Source: Chloroflexota bacterium (GTDB taxonomy: Bacteria > Chloroflexota > Anaerolineae > Anaerolineales > Villigracilaceae). Taken from it: 64,000 nucleotides of DNA. Location: positions 1 to 64,000 of the forward strand of contig JAEWVF010000111.1 of the NCBI GenBank assembly GCA_023459215.1. The letters are read 5' to 3'. The notes beneath the pieces were generated by a model that searched no databases, was not told where the DNA came from, and saw only the letters and a list, made by a program, of their open reading frames with translations. Numbering within the stretch: the stretch's first letter is position 1; every line of letters starts with the position of its first letter. The translations under genes and the position numbers were made by a program. This document shows, piece by piece, positions 22,016 to 30,138 of the stretch.

Positions 22016-24388
22016 TTAGGCCTGCGCTTCTGCGACCGGCTGCCGGATGGGCAGGAGAACGCTGAATGTCGAGCCGCTTCCCATTTCGGTGTCCACCCAG
22101 ATGCGGCCGCCCTGGGCTTCGGTCAGGGTCTTGGCAATCGACAGGCCAACCCCGGTATCGCCAACGCCCTGGATCAGGACATTATCGGCGCGATACAGGC
22201 GCGAGAAAACCCGCTCCATATCCTCGGCGGGAATGCCGCCGCCGGTATCGGCGATTTGCAGCAGGACAAAATCCTGCTCGTTTTGGCGTTCCGTGCGCAC
22301 GCGCAGGCTGACGCTGCCCTCGACCGGCGAGGCCGCGCCGGCGTTTTGCAGCAAGTGAATCAGGATTTGCTGGATGGCTTCGCGGTCGGCCTGGATGGGC
22401 TGGAGCGCTTCCGGCAGGTCGATGCGCAGGCTGATATTTTTCTCGCGCAACTGGCTGGAGGTGTAGGCCATGGCGTTGTCGATAATCAGGTTCAGGTCGA
22501 CATTTTCTGGTTTGAGCGCCATCAGCCCGGTTTCGAGGGTGGTGATCTGGATCAGGTCATCGATCAGGCTGCCGATGCGCTCCGTCGAAGCCTTGATGCG
22601 TTCGACGAACTTGCGCTGCAACGCGCCCAGGATGCCGACCGATTCGCCGAGCATCAGGTCGGTGTAACCGATGATCGAGGACATGGGCTGGCGCAGTTCC
22701 TGGGCAATCGAGGCGATCACCTCGGCCTGGTCGGTCGAGAGTTTGCCGCTGGGGCGTTTTTCCAGTTCGAGCAGCTTGATGTTGGCTTCCGCAAGCTGGT
22801 TTTGCAACCGGGCTACTTCGCCCAGGGTCAGTTTCAATTCGCTTTCGTAATACTCGTTCCCCGCGCCGGAACCATCCGATTTGGATTTTTCCAGCCGTGA
22901 TTTGAGCTTTTCGTTCTCGATGCGGATCGCTTCCAGGGTCTTGACCGCTTCCTGGTAATTTTGCTCAATCTCGCTGCCCTGCGCCATTTTTTCCTTCAAG
23001 GCGCTCATTTCTTGCGAGATCTCGGCGTTACTGGTCTGGATGCGCGCCAGTTGGCCCAGGGTTTCTTCCGCGCTCTGGCGGGCCATTTCGCGCTGGTGTT
23101 CGATTTCGGCAATTCGTCGTCCGCGTTCGATGATCGGCACAAAGGAGGTCGAGATATTGCTCAAGAACGTCTGGTCGTCAGCGTTCCACAGGCGGTTCGA
23201 GTAGGGCGAGAGCAGCAACACGCTGCCCAGGGTTCCCTGGTCGTTGGTAATCGGAACGTTCAGCAGGTTGCCGGGGTTGCTCAGGCCGAGCATATCGCCC
23301 AGGCCTTTCAGATCGGAAGAGGTCGTGCTGGCCGGCAGGCGCAGCGGACGACCGCGCAGAACGGCGTTGGCCAACATCGGCACGCTGTCCTTGTTCATCA
23401 AACCGCCTTCCAGGTTTTCCTCGCGGATCAAATCATAGCCGCTGGCGATGAACAGGGTATTCTTGTCGTCGCCGACAAAAATCAGGAAACACAGGTCGGC
23501 GAGCATCGCCTGGGCCACTGCCCTGGCGATGTGCTGGTTGATCTTGCTGGCGTTGACTTCGGCGGCCAGCGCCAGCAAGGAACTGAGGGTCTTCGGATCG
23601 GTGCTGTAGCGGCGGCGTTCGCGCAGGGCCTGGCTGGGCCGGTCGGTGCCGGCGCTTTCGGCTACATTTTTCTGGAAGACGGCCACTGTCTGGGTCTTCG
23701 GCCCGCTGGTTGGGGTCGGGAAGCGGTTGGGCAGGGTCAGCAGGAGCGGATAAGCGGCCATAATGAACAGGCGCACCACCCCCGAGTAATCGCCGCCGCC
23801 GGTCCAGAAGCTGTCCAGGATGAAACCGCCAGCAATCAGGGTCAGCACCGCCAGCCCGTTGCCAAAGCCCAGCGGACGGCGTGTAATCATCAGTAGCGCA
23901 CCCAGGGCCAGGACCGCCAGGATGGTGATATTCCAGGCCAGGCTTTGCGGGCTAAGGTTGAAACTGGTATCTTCCGGCAGTCCGGCTTGTGAGACGATCC
24001 CGAAAACCAGTCCGGTCAGGGTCAGCAGACTCAAGACAATCGCCGCTGCATCCCAGGCGCGGGTCGGTTCGGGGAAAGCCCACATCCAGATAATCCACAG
24101 GATGCTGAACAGGATTACCGCCCGATCCAGGCTCGGCAAAATCTGCCCGGCAACGAAAACGCCCTGCCAGGCCAGCCCGCTGGCGGCAAACAAAACGACC
24201 TGTCCAAACAGCAACAGGCCAAGCCCAATCACCATCCGCCGAACTTGAGGGTATCCGGTTTCGCGGTATTGGTTAATGGCGCTCTGTAAAGCGCCGGTAA
24301 CAGAAAAAGCCAAGACCAGGTGGTAAACCAAATTTCCCGGCGCATTGGCGAGCAATGTGAAAATCTGTTCGAAAAACGGCATATTCAT
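22016..24388 (-). CDS. Membrane GAF/HATPase sensor protein lacking the phospho-acceptor histidine
   Basis: This 790-residue protein has seven or eight membrane helices (1-222), a GAF-like domain (about 265-425), a coiled coil (425-550), a dimerisation helix (555-620) and a HATPase domain (665-782). ATP-binding boxes are intact: HLLQNAG (N box), DTGGGIP (G1) and GVGDTGVGLSIAK (G2). The expected SHELRTPL motif reads AQELRQPM, so the acceptor histidine is glutamine (Q563, codon CAG at 22700-22702). Autophosphorylation at the normal site is therefore not possible. It may be a signalling pseudokinase or use another residue. It heads the operon with the LysM and LCP genes, suggesting envelope sensing. 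Confidence 0.82.
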   Translation of the reverse strand: MNMPFFEQIFTLLANAPGNLVYHLVLAFSVTGALQSAINQYRETGYPQVRRMVIGLGLLLFGQVVLFAASGLAWQGVFVAGQILPSLDRAVILFSILWIIWMWAFPEPTRAWDAAAIVLSLLTLTGLVFGIVSQAGLPEDTSFNLSPQSLAWNITILAVLALGALLMITRRPLGFGNGLAVLTLIAGGFILDSFWTGGGDYSGVVRLFIMAAYPLLLTLPNRFPTPTSGPKTQTVAVFQKNVAESAGTDRPSQALRERRRYSTDPKTLSSLLALAAEVNASKINQHIARAVAQAMLADLCFLIFVGDDKNTLFIASGYDLIREENLEGGLMNKDSVPMLANAVLRGRPLRLPASTTSSDLKGLGDMLGLSNPGNLLNVPITNDQGTLGSVLLLSPYSNRLWNADDQTFLSNISTSFVPIIERGRRIAEIEHQREMARQSAEETLGQLARIQTSNAEISQEMSALKEKMAQGSEIEQNYQEAVKTLEAIRIENEKLKSRLEKSKSDGSGAGNEYYESELKLTLGEVARLQNQLAEANIKLLELEKRPSGKLSTDQAEVIASIAQELRQPMSSIIGYTDLMLGESVGILGALQRKFVERIKASTERIGSLIDDLIQITTLETGLMALKPENVDLNLIIDNAMAYTSSQLREKNISLRIDLPEALQPIQADREAIQQILIHLLQNAGAASPVEGSVSLRVRTERQNEQDFVLLQIADTGGGIPAEDMERVFSRLYRADNVLIQGVGDTGVGLSIAKTLTEAQGGRIWVDTEMGSGSTFSVLLPIRQPVAEAQA

Positions 24389-24396
24389 TCCCTGAA

Positions 24397-24405
24397 ATTA
24401 TAGCA
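24397..24405 (-). promoter_or_regulatory. Extended -10 promoter of the envelope operon
   Basis: On the minus strand TGCTATAAT gives an extended -10 (TGn) followed by TATAAT. It ends 8 bases before the ATG at 24388, so the leader is at most one or two bases. Confidence 0.5.
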
Positions 24406-24438
24406 CGCTTAACCGCCGCGGGCATGTAGTAAGGAGGA

Positions 24439-24444
24439 TATAAT
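24439..24444 (+). promoter_or_regulatory. -10 box of the TPR gene, probably leaderless
   Basis: TATAAT ends 8 bases before the ATG at 24453. AAGGAGG at 24431-24437 lies too far upstream for a standard ribosome site and would be outside the transcript. Confidence 0.4.
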
Positions 24445-24452
24445 AAATTTGA

Positions 24453-25817
24453 ATGGAAAAGAGAATTCGCCCTGCCGTTTTGCTTCCCCTCATTTTACTA
24501 TTATTTGTGACCCTTTTCCACGCCTATCTGCTGGGTTTGGAAAAAGCCGAACGTTTCCAGGATGCCTATCGCTGGCAGCCCTGGCGCGGCGACCTGCTTG
24601 AGAAAGCCGGATTTGCCGCGTTTGCCGAGGCCGACTACGAGACAGCGATTGCCTCGTTTTTGCAGGCCCGCCAAAACGGCGCTCTCAGTGCGGCCGGCCA
24701 GCGCAGCCTGGCCGCAGCCTACCTGCAAAGCGACCAGCCGGAACAGGCCCTGCAAGAGTGGGAGACCTTGCTCCAAAACGGGCTGGCCGATGAAGAAATA
24801 CTGCTGGCCCTGGCCGCGGCCTATCACCAGCGCGGCGATTTCGAACGCGAGGCGCAAATTCTCCAGCGCGGTATTCAGACTGCGCCGCAGAATGCGGAAT
24901 TTCACTGGCGGATGGGCCTGCTCAAACTGGCCGAAGCGCCACTCGAAGCCTTTCCGTTTTTTGAACGGGTCCAGGCGCTCGACCCGAAGCCTGGCTACCC
25001 GCTTCGGGAACTGATCCTGACCCTCGACCGCGTCATCCTGGCCGATTCGCCAGCCTACCGTTTGACCGTATCGGCCCAATCCCTGGCTGCGCTTGGCGAG
25101 TGGCAGCTTGCCCGCCAGGGACTCGAACGCGCCGTGCAAGCCGACCCAGCCTACGCCCCGGCCTGGGGCTTGCTCGGCGAAGCCCGCCAGCAGACGGGTT
25201 CTGACCAGGCCTTGCCTGCCCTGCAAAAATCCCTGCAACTCGACCCGACCTCGGCCAGCGTTTACGCCTATCTCGGCCTGTACTGGCAGCGCCGGAACGA
25301 TTTCGTCCGCGCCAGCCAGGCTTTCCGCCAGGCGCTGCAATGGGAGCCGGACAACCCGGTCTGGTGGCTGAACCTGGGAGAACTGGCTTATCGCCAGGGC
25401 AATTTGCCCGATTCTTATGCGTATTACCTGCGCGCAACCGAGATTGCCCCACGAGATTCTGGCGTGTGGCGCGCCCTGGCGTTGTTCTGCGTCCAGACCG
25501 GAGGCTGCCTCGAACAGGATGGCCGCCCCGCTGCCCTTAAAGCCCACAGCCTCGAACAGGATAACTGGCTGAATTCCGATACGCTCGGCCAGGTTTTGAT
25601 GGCCCTCGGCCATGACGCCGACGCGCGCTATTTCTATGAGCGCGCCATCCGCCTGGCGCCCGGCCAGGCCGCCCCGCGCTATCACCTCGGCCTGCTCGAC
25701 CTGCGCCAGGGCAACGGCGACAGCGCCCGCCAGAACCTGCAAACCGCCCTTGACCTCGACCCGCACGGCCCGCTGGCCGAAACCATCCGCAGCGTGCTGG
25801 AGCGCTACCTGCCTTGA
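24453..25817 (+). CDS. Membrane-anchored TPR-repeat protein
   Basis: This 454-residue protein has an N-terminal membrane helix (about 7-27, AVLLPLILLLFVTLFHAYLLG) and then TPR-like helical pairs along nearly the whole length. Typical consensus residues are seen in AYLQSDQPEQALQEWETLL, AYLGLYWQRRNDFVRASQAF and YFYERAIRLAPGQAAPRYHLG. Repeats of this kind hold protein complexes together. The protein would face outward. No enzyme domain is seen. It is divergent from the LysM/LCP envelope operon, and the YifB ATPase gene follows after 45 bases with its own promoter. A role in the envelope is an inference from position. Confidence 0.75.
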   Translation: MEKRIRPAVLLPLILLLFVTLFHAYLLGLEKAERFQDAYRWQPWRGDLLEKAGFAAFAEADYETAIASFLQARQNGALSAAGQRSLAAAYLQSDQPEQALQEWETLLQNGLADEEILLALAAAYHQRGDFEREAQILQRGIQTAPQNAEFHWRMGLLKLAEAPLEAFPFFERVQALDPKPGYPLRELILTLDRVILADSPAYRLTVSAQSLAALGEWQLARQGLERAVQADPAYAPAWGLLGEARQQTGSDQALPALQKSLQLDPTSASVYAYLGLYWQRRNDFVRASQAFRQALQWEPDNPVWWLNLGELAYRQGNLPDSYAYYLRATEIAPRDSGVWRALALFCVQTGGCLEQDGRPAALKAHSLEQDNWLNSDTLGQVLMALGHDADARYFYERAIRLAPGQAAPRYHLGLLDLRQGNGDSARQNLQTALDLDPHGPLAETIRSVLERYLP

Positions 25818-25827
25818 TGGCCTCGTA

Positions 25828-25856
25828 TTGACATCCTTGCTGGCTTCATCTAAACT
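25828..25856 (+). promoter_or_regulatory. Leaderless sigma-70 promoter of the YifB-like gene
   Basis: TTGACA (25828-25833), a 17-base spacer, then TAAACT (25851-25856). The -10 ends 6 bases before the ATG at 25863, so transcription starts at the start codon. Confidence 0.7.
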
Positions 25857-25862
25857 ATTCCC

Positions 25863-27392
25863 ATGCTTGCCCGTGTTTACTCCTGCGCTGTGATCGGCCT
25901 CGATGGCGTCATCATCGAGGTCGAAGTCGATTACACCAACGGCCAGCCCGGTATGACCATCGTCGGCCTGCCGGATGCCGCCGTGCAGGAAAGCCGCGAA
26001 CGGGTGCAGACGGCGGTCAAGAACGCCGGCTTGCACTTCCCCCGCCACCGGATCGTCGTCAACCTGGCCCCGGCCACCGTCCGCAAGGAAGGCCCGGCTT
26101 ACGACCTGCCGATTGCCCTGGGAGTGATCATGCTCTCCGGTTCGCTGCCGGCTTCGGTCATCGAAGGCACCCTGGTCATCGGCGAACTCTCGCTCGATGG
26201 GGTTGTGCGTCACGCGCGCGGGGTGCTGCCGATGGCTGCCGCGGCTCGCGCCAACGGCTACCGGCGGATGTTCGTGCCCGAAGCGGATGCCGCCGAAGCG
26301 TCCTTGATCCCCGACCTTGAGATTTACCCCGTAAAAACGCTGGCAGAGCTGTACAACCATCTGGCGGGCCGCCGCTTGATCGCAGCGTACCAGGCTGCGG
26401 GCGAGGAAGTTGCCCCGCTCTTCATCCCGACCGATTTTGCCGAAGTCAAAGGCCAGGAACACGTCAAACGCGCCCTGGAAGTAGCCGCCGCTGGCGGCCA
26501 TAACGTGTTGATGATTGGCAGCCCAGGAGCCGGCAAAACTCTGCTGGCGCGCGCCCTGCCGGGCATCCTGCCTGAGATGGCGCTGGAAGAATCGCTCGAA
26601 GTGACTAAAATCTATTCGGTTGCCGACCAGCTTCCGCCGGGCACGCCGCTCATCCGCCAGCGCCCGTTCAGGTCGCCGCACCATACCATCAGTCATGTCG
26701 GCCTGGTCGGCGGCGGGAATATCCCGCACCCCGGCGAGATTTCGCTGGCTCATCGTGGCGTGCTGTTCCTGGATGAGTTCCCCGAATTCAGCAGCCGCGC
26801 CATCGAGGTTATGCGCCAGCCGATGGAGGACAAGGTTGTCACCATCAGCCGCGCCCAGGGATCGCTGACCTTCAGCGCCAACTTCCAACTGGTGGCGGCC
26901 ATGAACCCGTGCCCGTGCGGTTATTATGGCGATGCGCAGAAGCCCTGCACCTGCGCCGCCTCGACGGTGACCAAGTACCAGAAACGGATTTCCGGCCCGA
27001 TGCTCGACCGGATTGACATCCACATTGAGGTGCCGCGGGTGAACTATGAAAAATTGAGCAGCGACCGGTTGGGCGAGGCCTCCGCCGACATCCGCCAGCG
27101 GGTGCAGGCCGCCCGCCAGCGCCAATTGGAACGCTTTTCGCAGTCCGGGGCGGGGGATATTGTCTGCAACGCCGATATGCGCGTGGCCGAGGTGCGCAAG
27201 TTCTGCAAACTGGACGAAACCGGCGACAGCCTGGTGCGCGCGGCGATGAGCCAGCTTAACCTTTCGGCGCGCGCCTATCATCGCACCTTGAAGCTGGCCC
27301 GCACGATTGCCGACCTGGCCGGGAGCGAGGCCATTTTGCCGGCGCATGTGGCCGAGGCCTTGCAATACCGGCCCAAAGGGCTGATGGGCTAA
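25863..27392 (+). CDS. YifB/ComM family Mg-chelatase-like AAA+ ATPase
   Basis: A 509-residue protein of the usual length for YifB/ComM. The N-terminal Lon-protease-like fold (1-170) contains GMTIVGLPDAAVQESRERV. The AAA+ core has Walker A GSPGAGKTLLARALPG, Walker B VLFLDEFPEF, and the segment NPCPCGYYGD. A C-terminal Mg-chelatase domain follows (LSARAYHRTLKLARTIADL). ComM promotes branch migration in natural transformation, and YifB proteins are widespread in species without known competence. A four-cysteine CxC...CTCAAST region may bind zinc. A leaderless promoter and a terminator frame it as a single-gene unit. Confidence 0.92.
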   Translation: MLARVYSCAVIGLDGVIIEVEVDYTNGQPGMTIVGLPDAAVQESRERVQTAVKNAGLHFPRHRIVVNLAPATVRKEGPAYDLPIALGVIMLSGSLPASVIEGTLVIGELSLDGVVRHARGVLPMAAAARANGYRRMFVPEADAAEASLIPDLEIYPVKTLAELYNHLAGRRLIAAYQAAGEEVAPLFIPTDFAEVKGQEHVKRALEVAAAGGHNVLMIGSPGAGKTLLARALPGILPEMALEESLEVTKIYSVADQLPPGTPLIRQRPFRSPHHTISHVGLVGGGNIPHPGEISLAHRGVLFLDEFPEFSSRAIEVMRQPMEDKVVTISRAQGSLTFSANFQLVAAMNPCPCGYYGDAQKPCTCAASTVTKYQKRISGPMLDRIDIHIEVPRVNYEKLSSDRLGEASADIRQRVQAARQRQLERFSQSGAGDIVCNADMRVAEVRKFCKLDETGDSLVRAAMSQLNLSARAYHRTLKLARTIADLAGSEAILPAHVAEALQYRPKGLMG

Positions 27393-27420
27393 AACGAAAA
27401 AAGTTGCTTTGGAAAATAGG

Positions 27421-27446
27421 AAGCTCCCCGGAGTGGGGAGCTTTTT
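27421..27446 (+). terminator. Terminator of the YifB-like gene
   Basis: A 9-bp stem (27421-27429 with 27435-27443) and a GGAGT loop lead into TTTTT. Confidence 0.92.
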
Positions 27447-27452
27447 GTTGGT

Positions 27453-28361
27453 TTAAGGGTTGGGGTGGGCGGCGAAGAAATCCCAGATGATTTGCGAAAC
27501 CGGGGCGACGTAGGGCGAAGGCCAGTTGTGGCCGGTGCCCTCGACCAGGTACAACTCCAGCGCGTGCCCGTCCGCGCAGCCGGAGTAGCGGGTGTGGGTC
27601 AGGACGGTCTCCTGCTCGCTCTGTCCAACCGGATCGCAGCCATTCAGTCCGGCCCAGGTGATCAGTCCGCTTTCGACTGGTGGAAAGAGAATCCCAGAGT
27701 TGCTGCCCTGCAACGGAACGGCCAAATCCTTGACGCCGTGGACATGGATCAGCGAAACCGGCTGCTGCGGCTGGCAGGGCGTTTCCATCAAAACTCCGCC
27801 GACCGGGGCGACCGCAGCGAATGTATCGGCCATGATGCAGGCCAGGCGGTAGCTCAACAGCGCCCCGTTTGAAAAGCCGCTGGCATAAATGCGCTTGCGG
27901 TCGACCCTGGCCAGGGTTTCGACATCGGCCAGGATGGCGTTGACGAAGGCGGGTTCATCCACTTCATTTTCCAGCGCGTAACCACAGCAACCGCTGCCGT
28001 TCCACGAGAGCGAATTGGCCGGCCCGCTGCCATCCGGGTAAACCACGATAAAGCCGTTCTCATCGGCGAGAGTGTCGAAACCAGTGTAGCGCTGGATGCT
28101 GGCGCTGTTCTCCTGGAAGCCGTGGAAGGCGAAAACCAGCGCGGTCGGCTGGGAACTGTCCAGCCCGGCGGGGATGTGGATCAAGTAGCTGCGCTGCATC
28201 TCGCCGACGGTCAGCGTGCGCTGTTCATCCAGCGCGCTCACGGTCGGGGCCGGGGTGGCGCTCGGCGCAGGCGACTGACTTGGGGTGGGGGAGGGCGTGG
28301 GTGCGGGGCTGCAAGCCAACAGGCTGGCTGCCAGCAGGATGGTGATCAGAATTTTTTTCAT
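27453..28361 (-). CDS. Secreted PHB-depolymerase-like esterase lipoprotein
   Basis: This 302-residue lipoprotein (signal LLAASLLACS, lipid on the cysteine) has a Pro/Ser/Thr linker and an alpha/beta-hydrolase domain of the LpqC/PHB depolymerase group. Catalytic residues are visible: serine in ASGFSNGALLS, aspartate in GVKDLAVP and histidine in GTGHNWP. FAFHGFQENS supplies the oxyanion region. Such enzymes cleave polyesters or feruloyl and acetyl esters. Its place beside the xylan locus fits xylan side-chain de-esterification, which is an inference. GAGGAGG lies 8 bases upstream of ATG 28361; an upstream in-frame ATG would spoil the signal peptide. Confidence 0.82.
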   Translation of the reverse strand: MKKILITILLAASLLACSPAPTPSPTPSQSPAPSATPAPTVSALDEQRTLTVGEMQRSYLIHIPAGLDSSQPTALVFAFHGFQENSASIQRYTGFDTLADENGFIVVYPDGSGPANSLSWNGSGCCGYALENEVDEPAFVNAILADVETLARVDRKRIYASGFSNGALLSYRLACIMADTFAAVAPVGGVLMETPCQPQQPVSLIHVHGVKDLAVPLQGSNSGILFPPVESGLITWAGLNGCDPVGQSEQETVLTHTRYSGCADGHALELYLVEGTGHNWPSPYVAPVSQIIWDFFAAHPNP

Positions 28362-28499
28362 GGCGGTGTTCCTCCTCGAATTGGGTTGCCTCCGATGATA
28401 GCACTTAAGCAAGCGAGCGCGGGTTTTCCCCTTCCCAGCGGGCAGGGGGATGGGAGAAAGTTCATTCTAGCCACCGGATACTTTGAAAATTAGGCCAAA
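28362..28499. other. Left part of the 545-base gap before lacI
   Basis: The gap between the esterase and LacI-type genes (28362-28906) holds no convincing gene. This part contains a short C/G-rich inverted repeat around 28428-28455 (CCCCTTCCCAGC, then GGCAGGGGGATGGG). It is followed by a family 2 palindromic repeat, about 180 bases in which I see nothing, and then the LacI promoter and operator. Confidence 0.5.
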
Positions 28500-28610
28500 T
28501 AGAACGCGGATTTCACTGATTGAACAGATTTTCGCGGAGTAAAAAAAAGATCAGCGAAAATCGGCACAATCCGTATTACACCGCACTGCGGCGCAAGTGT
28601 CCGCGTTCTA
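28500..28610. repeat. Palindromic intergenic repeat, family 2, copy B
   Basis: TAGAACGCGGA (28500-28510) faces TCCGCGTTCTA (28600-28610). It shares its ends with copy A at 5161-5250. Near the right end an extra stretch of about 26 bases (28574-28599), itself able to fold, interrupts the expected sequence. This suggests a small insertion in the repeat. Confidence 0.7.
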
Positions 28611-28790
28611 TTTTCCTTTGCCAACCCAAACTGTCGGGTGGCTAGAGTTCATTTTAGATGTGGAATTGCTGCGGCAGGAAGGGCAGCGTCAGCAGTTCGC
28701 GCCCCGCTTACCAAACAGCTTTTTTTCGCTGCGGGAATATTGCAATGGCACTTTTGGGGTATTTTGTGACAAATCACCCCTCAAAAGATA

Positions 28791-28819
28791 TTGACATGTC
28801 AAATTTCGTGTGGCATAAT
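28791..28819 (+). promoter_or_regulatory. Promoter of the LacI-type regulator gene
   Basis: TTGACA (28791-28796), a 17-base spacer, then CATAAT (28814-28819). The start point would fall at about 28826, inside the operator at 28825-28839. Confidence 0.8.
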
Positions 28820-28824
28820 GAAAT

Positions 28825-28839
28825 CGGTAACGATACCGG
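28825..28839. promoter_or_regulatory. LacI-family operator 1
   Basis: CGGTAACGATACCGG is a LacI-type pseudopalindrome centred on CG. The identical 15-mer occurs in operator 2 upstream of the binding-protein gene. Two weaker half-matches, GGTAAGGTTGCCGG and CCGGTAAGGATGCCG, follow directly downstream. Its position at +1 fits autorepression. Confidence 0.8.
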
Positions 28840-28906
28840 TAAGGTTGCCGGTAAGGATGCCGAAGTTATTGTTCCAGGCAAGACTTTTCACAGGAACCAA
28901 AACACC

Positions 28907-29938
28907 ATGCGCAAGAAAAGTCAGATGGTAACAATCCAGGATGTCGCAAAAGCCGCGGGCGTGTCGGTTTCGACCGTTTCACGGGTTTTGAACGGCAAGG
29001 TGGACGTGGCGAGCGAAACGCAGGCCCATATCCTTTCCGTCATCGACGATTTGGGTTACACCAGCAACCTGGCGGCGCGCAGTATGCGCAGTTTCAAAAC
29101 CAATCTGATCGGCCTGATCATGCCCGACATTGCCTTCCCGTACGCGATTGAGGTGATGAAGGGCGTCAACCGGGCGATTGCTGAATCCGAATACGATTTG
29201 CTGGTCTACACCACGGGGGATGCGCGCAAACACGGCACAGCCCAGCATGAACAAAAATACGTTTCCCTTTTGAACAATTCAATCACAGATGGCGTGATCG
29301 TTGTCGCCTCGGCGGCCACCGAGTTCCAGTCGGCTGCGCCGATTGTCTCGGTCGACCCCTCGGTGGTCAATCCCAGCTACCCGGCCGTCCATGCCACCAA
29401 CTACCAGGGCGCGATGGATGCGATGAAATACCTGCTCGATCTGGGCCACAAGCGGATCGGCTTTATCGGCGGGCGCGCCGAGTTGGAAAGCGCCGCGCGC
29501 CGCCTGCAAGCCTATCGCGATTCTATGGCCCAGGCCGGCCTGGAAGTGGACGAGGAGTTGATTACCGTTGGCGATTTCACCTCCGAGACGGCGGAAGTGT
29601 GTACCCGCAAACTGTTGGGTCTCGCCTGCCCGCCGACGGCCATCTTCGCCTCCAACGACCAGAGCGCCCTGGGCGTTTACCAGACCGCCCACGAGTTGGG
29701 CCTGAACATCCCGGATGACCTGTCGGTGGTTGGTTTTGACAACATCCCTGAAGCCGGCTACCTCAACCTGACGACCATCGACCAGTGCATTGGCGAAATG
29801 GGCTATATCGCCACCAACATGCTGATTGCCCTGATTAACGGTGAAACCCTCCCTGAAAAGACTCGCCGGGTATCAACCCAGTTGGTCCTGCGCGGTTCTT
29901 GCAAGCCCGTTCAAGAAGTGGAACATTTGGCAAAGTAG
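28907..29938 (+). CDS. LacI-family transcriptional regulator of the xylan locus
   Basis: This 343-residue protein has the LacI helix-turn-helix (VTIQDVAKAAGVSVSTVSRVLNG, split here as residues 7-29) and the hinge helix LAARSMRS. The periplasmic-binding-protein-like ligand domain begins at NLIGLIMPDIAFPYA and contains AIFASNDQSALGV and LSVVGFDNIPEA. I chose ATG 28907 with AGGA upstream; ATG 28925 is also possible. Two matching operators, one at its own promoter and one upstream of the sugar importer, point to autoregulation and control of the importer-hydrolase operon. The inducer is probably a xylo-oligosaccharide or xylose, inferred from the neighbours. Confidence 0.88.
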   Translation: MRKKSQMVTIQDVAKAAGVSVSTVSRVLNGKVDVASETQAHILSVIDDLGYTSNLAARSMRSFKTNLIGLIMPDIAFPYAIEVMKGVNRAIAESEYDLLVYTTGDARKHGTAQHEQKYVSLLNNSITDGVIVVASAATEFQSAAPIVSVDPSVVNPSYPAVHATNYQGAMDAMKYLLDLGHKRIGFIGGRAELESAARRLQAYRDSMAQAGLEVDEELITVGDFTSETAEVCTRKLLGLACPPTAIFASNDQSALGVYQTAHELGLNIPDDLSVVGFDNIPEAGYLNLTTIDQCIGEMGYIATNMLIALINGETLPEKTRRVSTQLVLRGSCKPVQEVEHLAK

Positions 29939-29954
29939 AAATTCTCTCTATTTT
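29927..29954 (+). promoter_or_regulatory. Promoter of the xylo-oligosaccharide importer operon
   Basis: TTGGCA (29927-29932), a 16-base spacer, then TATTTT (29949-29954). It overlaps the end of the LacI-type gene. Operator 2 begins 11 bases after the -10. Confidence 0.5.
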
Positions 29955-29965
29955 TTTTACGAGTT

Positions 29966-29993
29966 CCGGTAACGATACCGGAAACGTAACCGG
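29966..29993. promoter_or_regulatory. LacI-family operator 2, double site
   Basis: CCGGTAACGATACCGG (29966-29981) and CCGGAAACGTAACCGG (29978-29993) are two palindromes that share a CCGG. The first contains the 15-mer of operator 1. The position just after the predicted start point fits repression by blocking initiation or elongation. Confidence 0.82.
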
Positions 29994-30030
29994 AAAGGAG
30001 GTGAGCCGTTATCGGAAGATTTGAAAAAAA

Positions 30031-30069
30031 TGCAGGTCTTCCCGCCAGACAGACGAAGGAAAACCTGCA
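30031..30069 (+). promoter_or_regulatory. Leader hairpin in the importer operon
   Basis: TGCAGGT with TTCC (30031-30042) pairs with GGAA and ACCTGCA (30058-30069). It lies in the 145-base leader between operator 2 and the binding-protein start. A strong Shine-Dalgarno-like AAAGGAGGTGA at 29994-30004 precedes it without a start codon at a usable distance. Confidence 0.5.
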
Positions 30070-30138
30070 CAGGTGTTCGGAGATTTACTCCAAACTTCAT
30101 TAGTATAACTGATTCTCGAATCCCAGAAGGAGAAGGAA

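Noticed and set aside
24501..27365. A 954-codon open frame on the minus strand across the TPR and YifB genes
   Set aside because: It is antisense to two genes with clear domains and motifs, and its translation is low-complexity (Gly/Gln/Arg/Ala-rich) without any recognisable fold. Codon bias at this GC content leaves such frames open.
28598..28794. A possible 65-residue protein between the family 2 repeat and the LacI promoter
   Set aside because: It starts at a rare codon inside the repeat, has no ribosome site and runs into the promoter -35.
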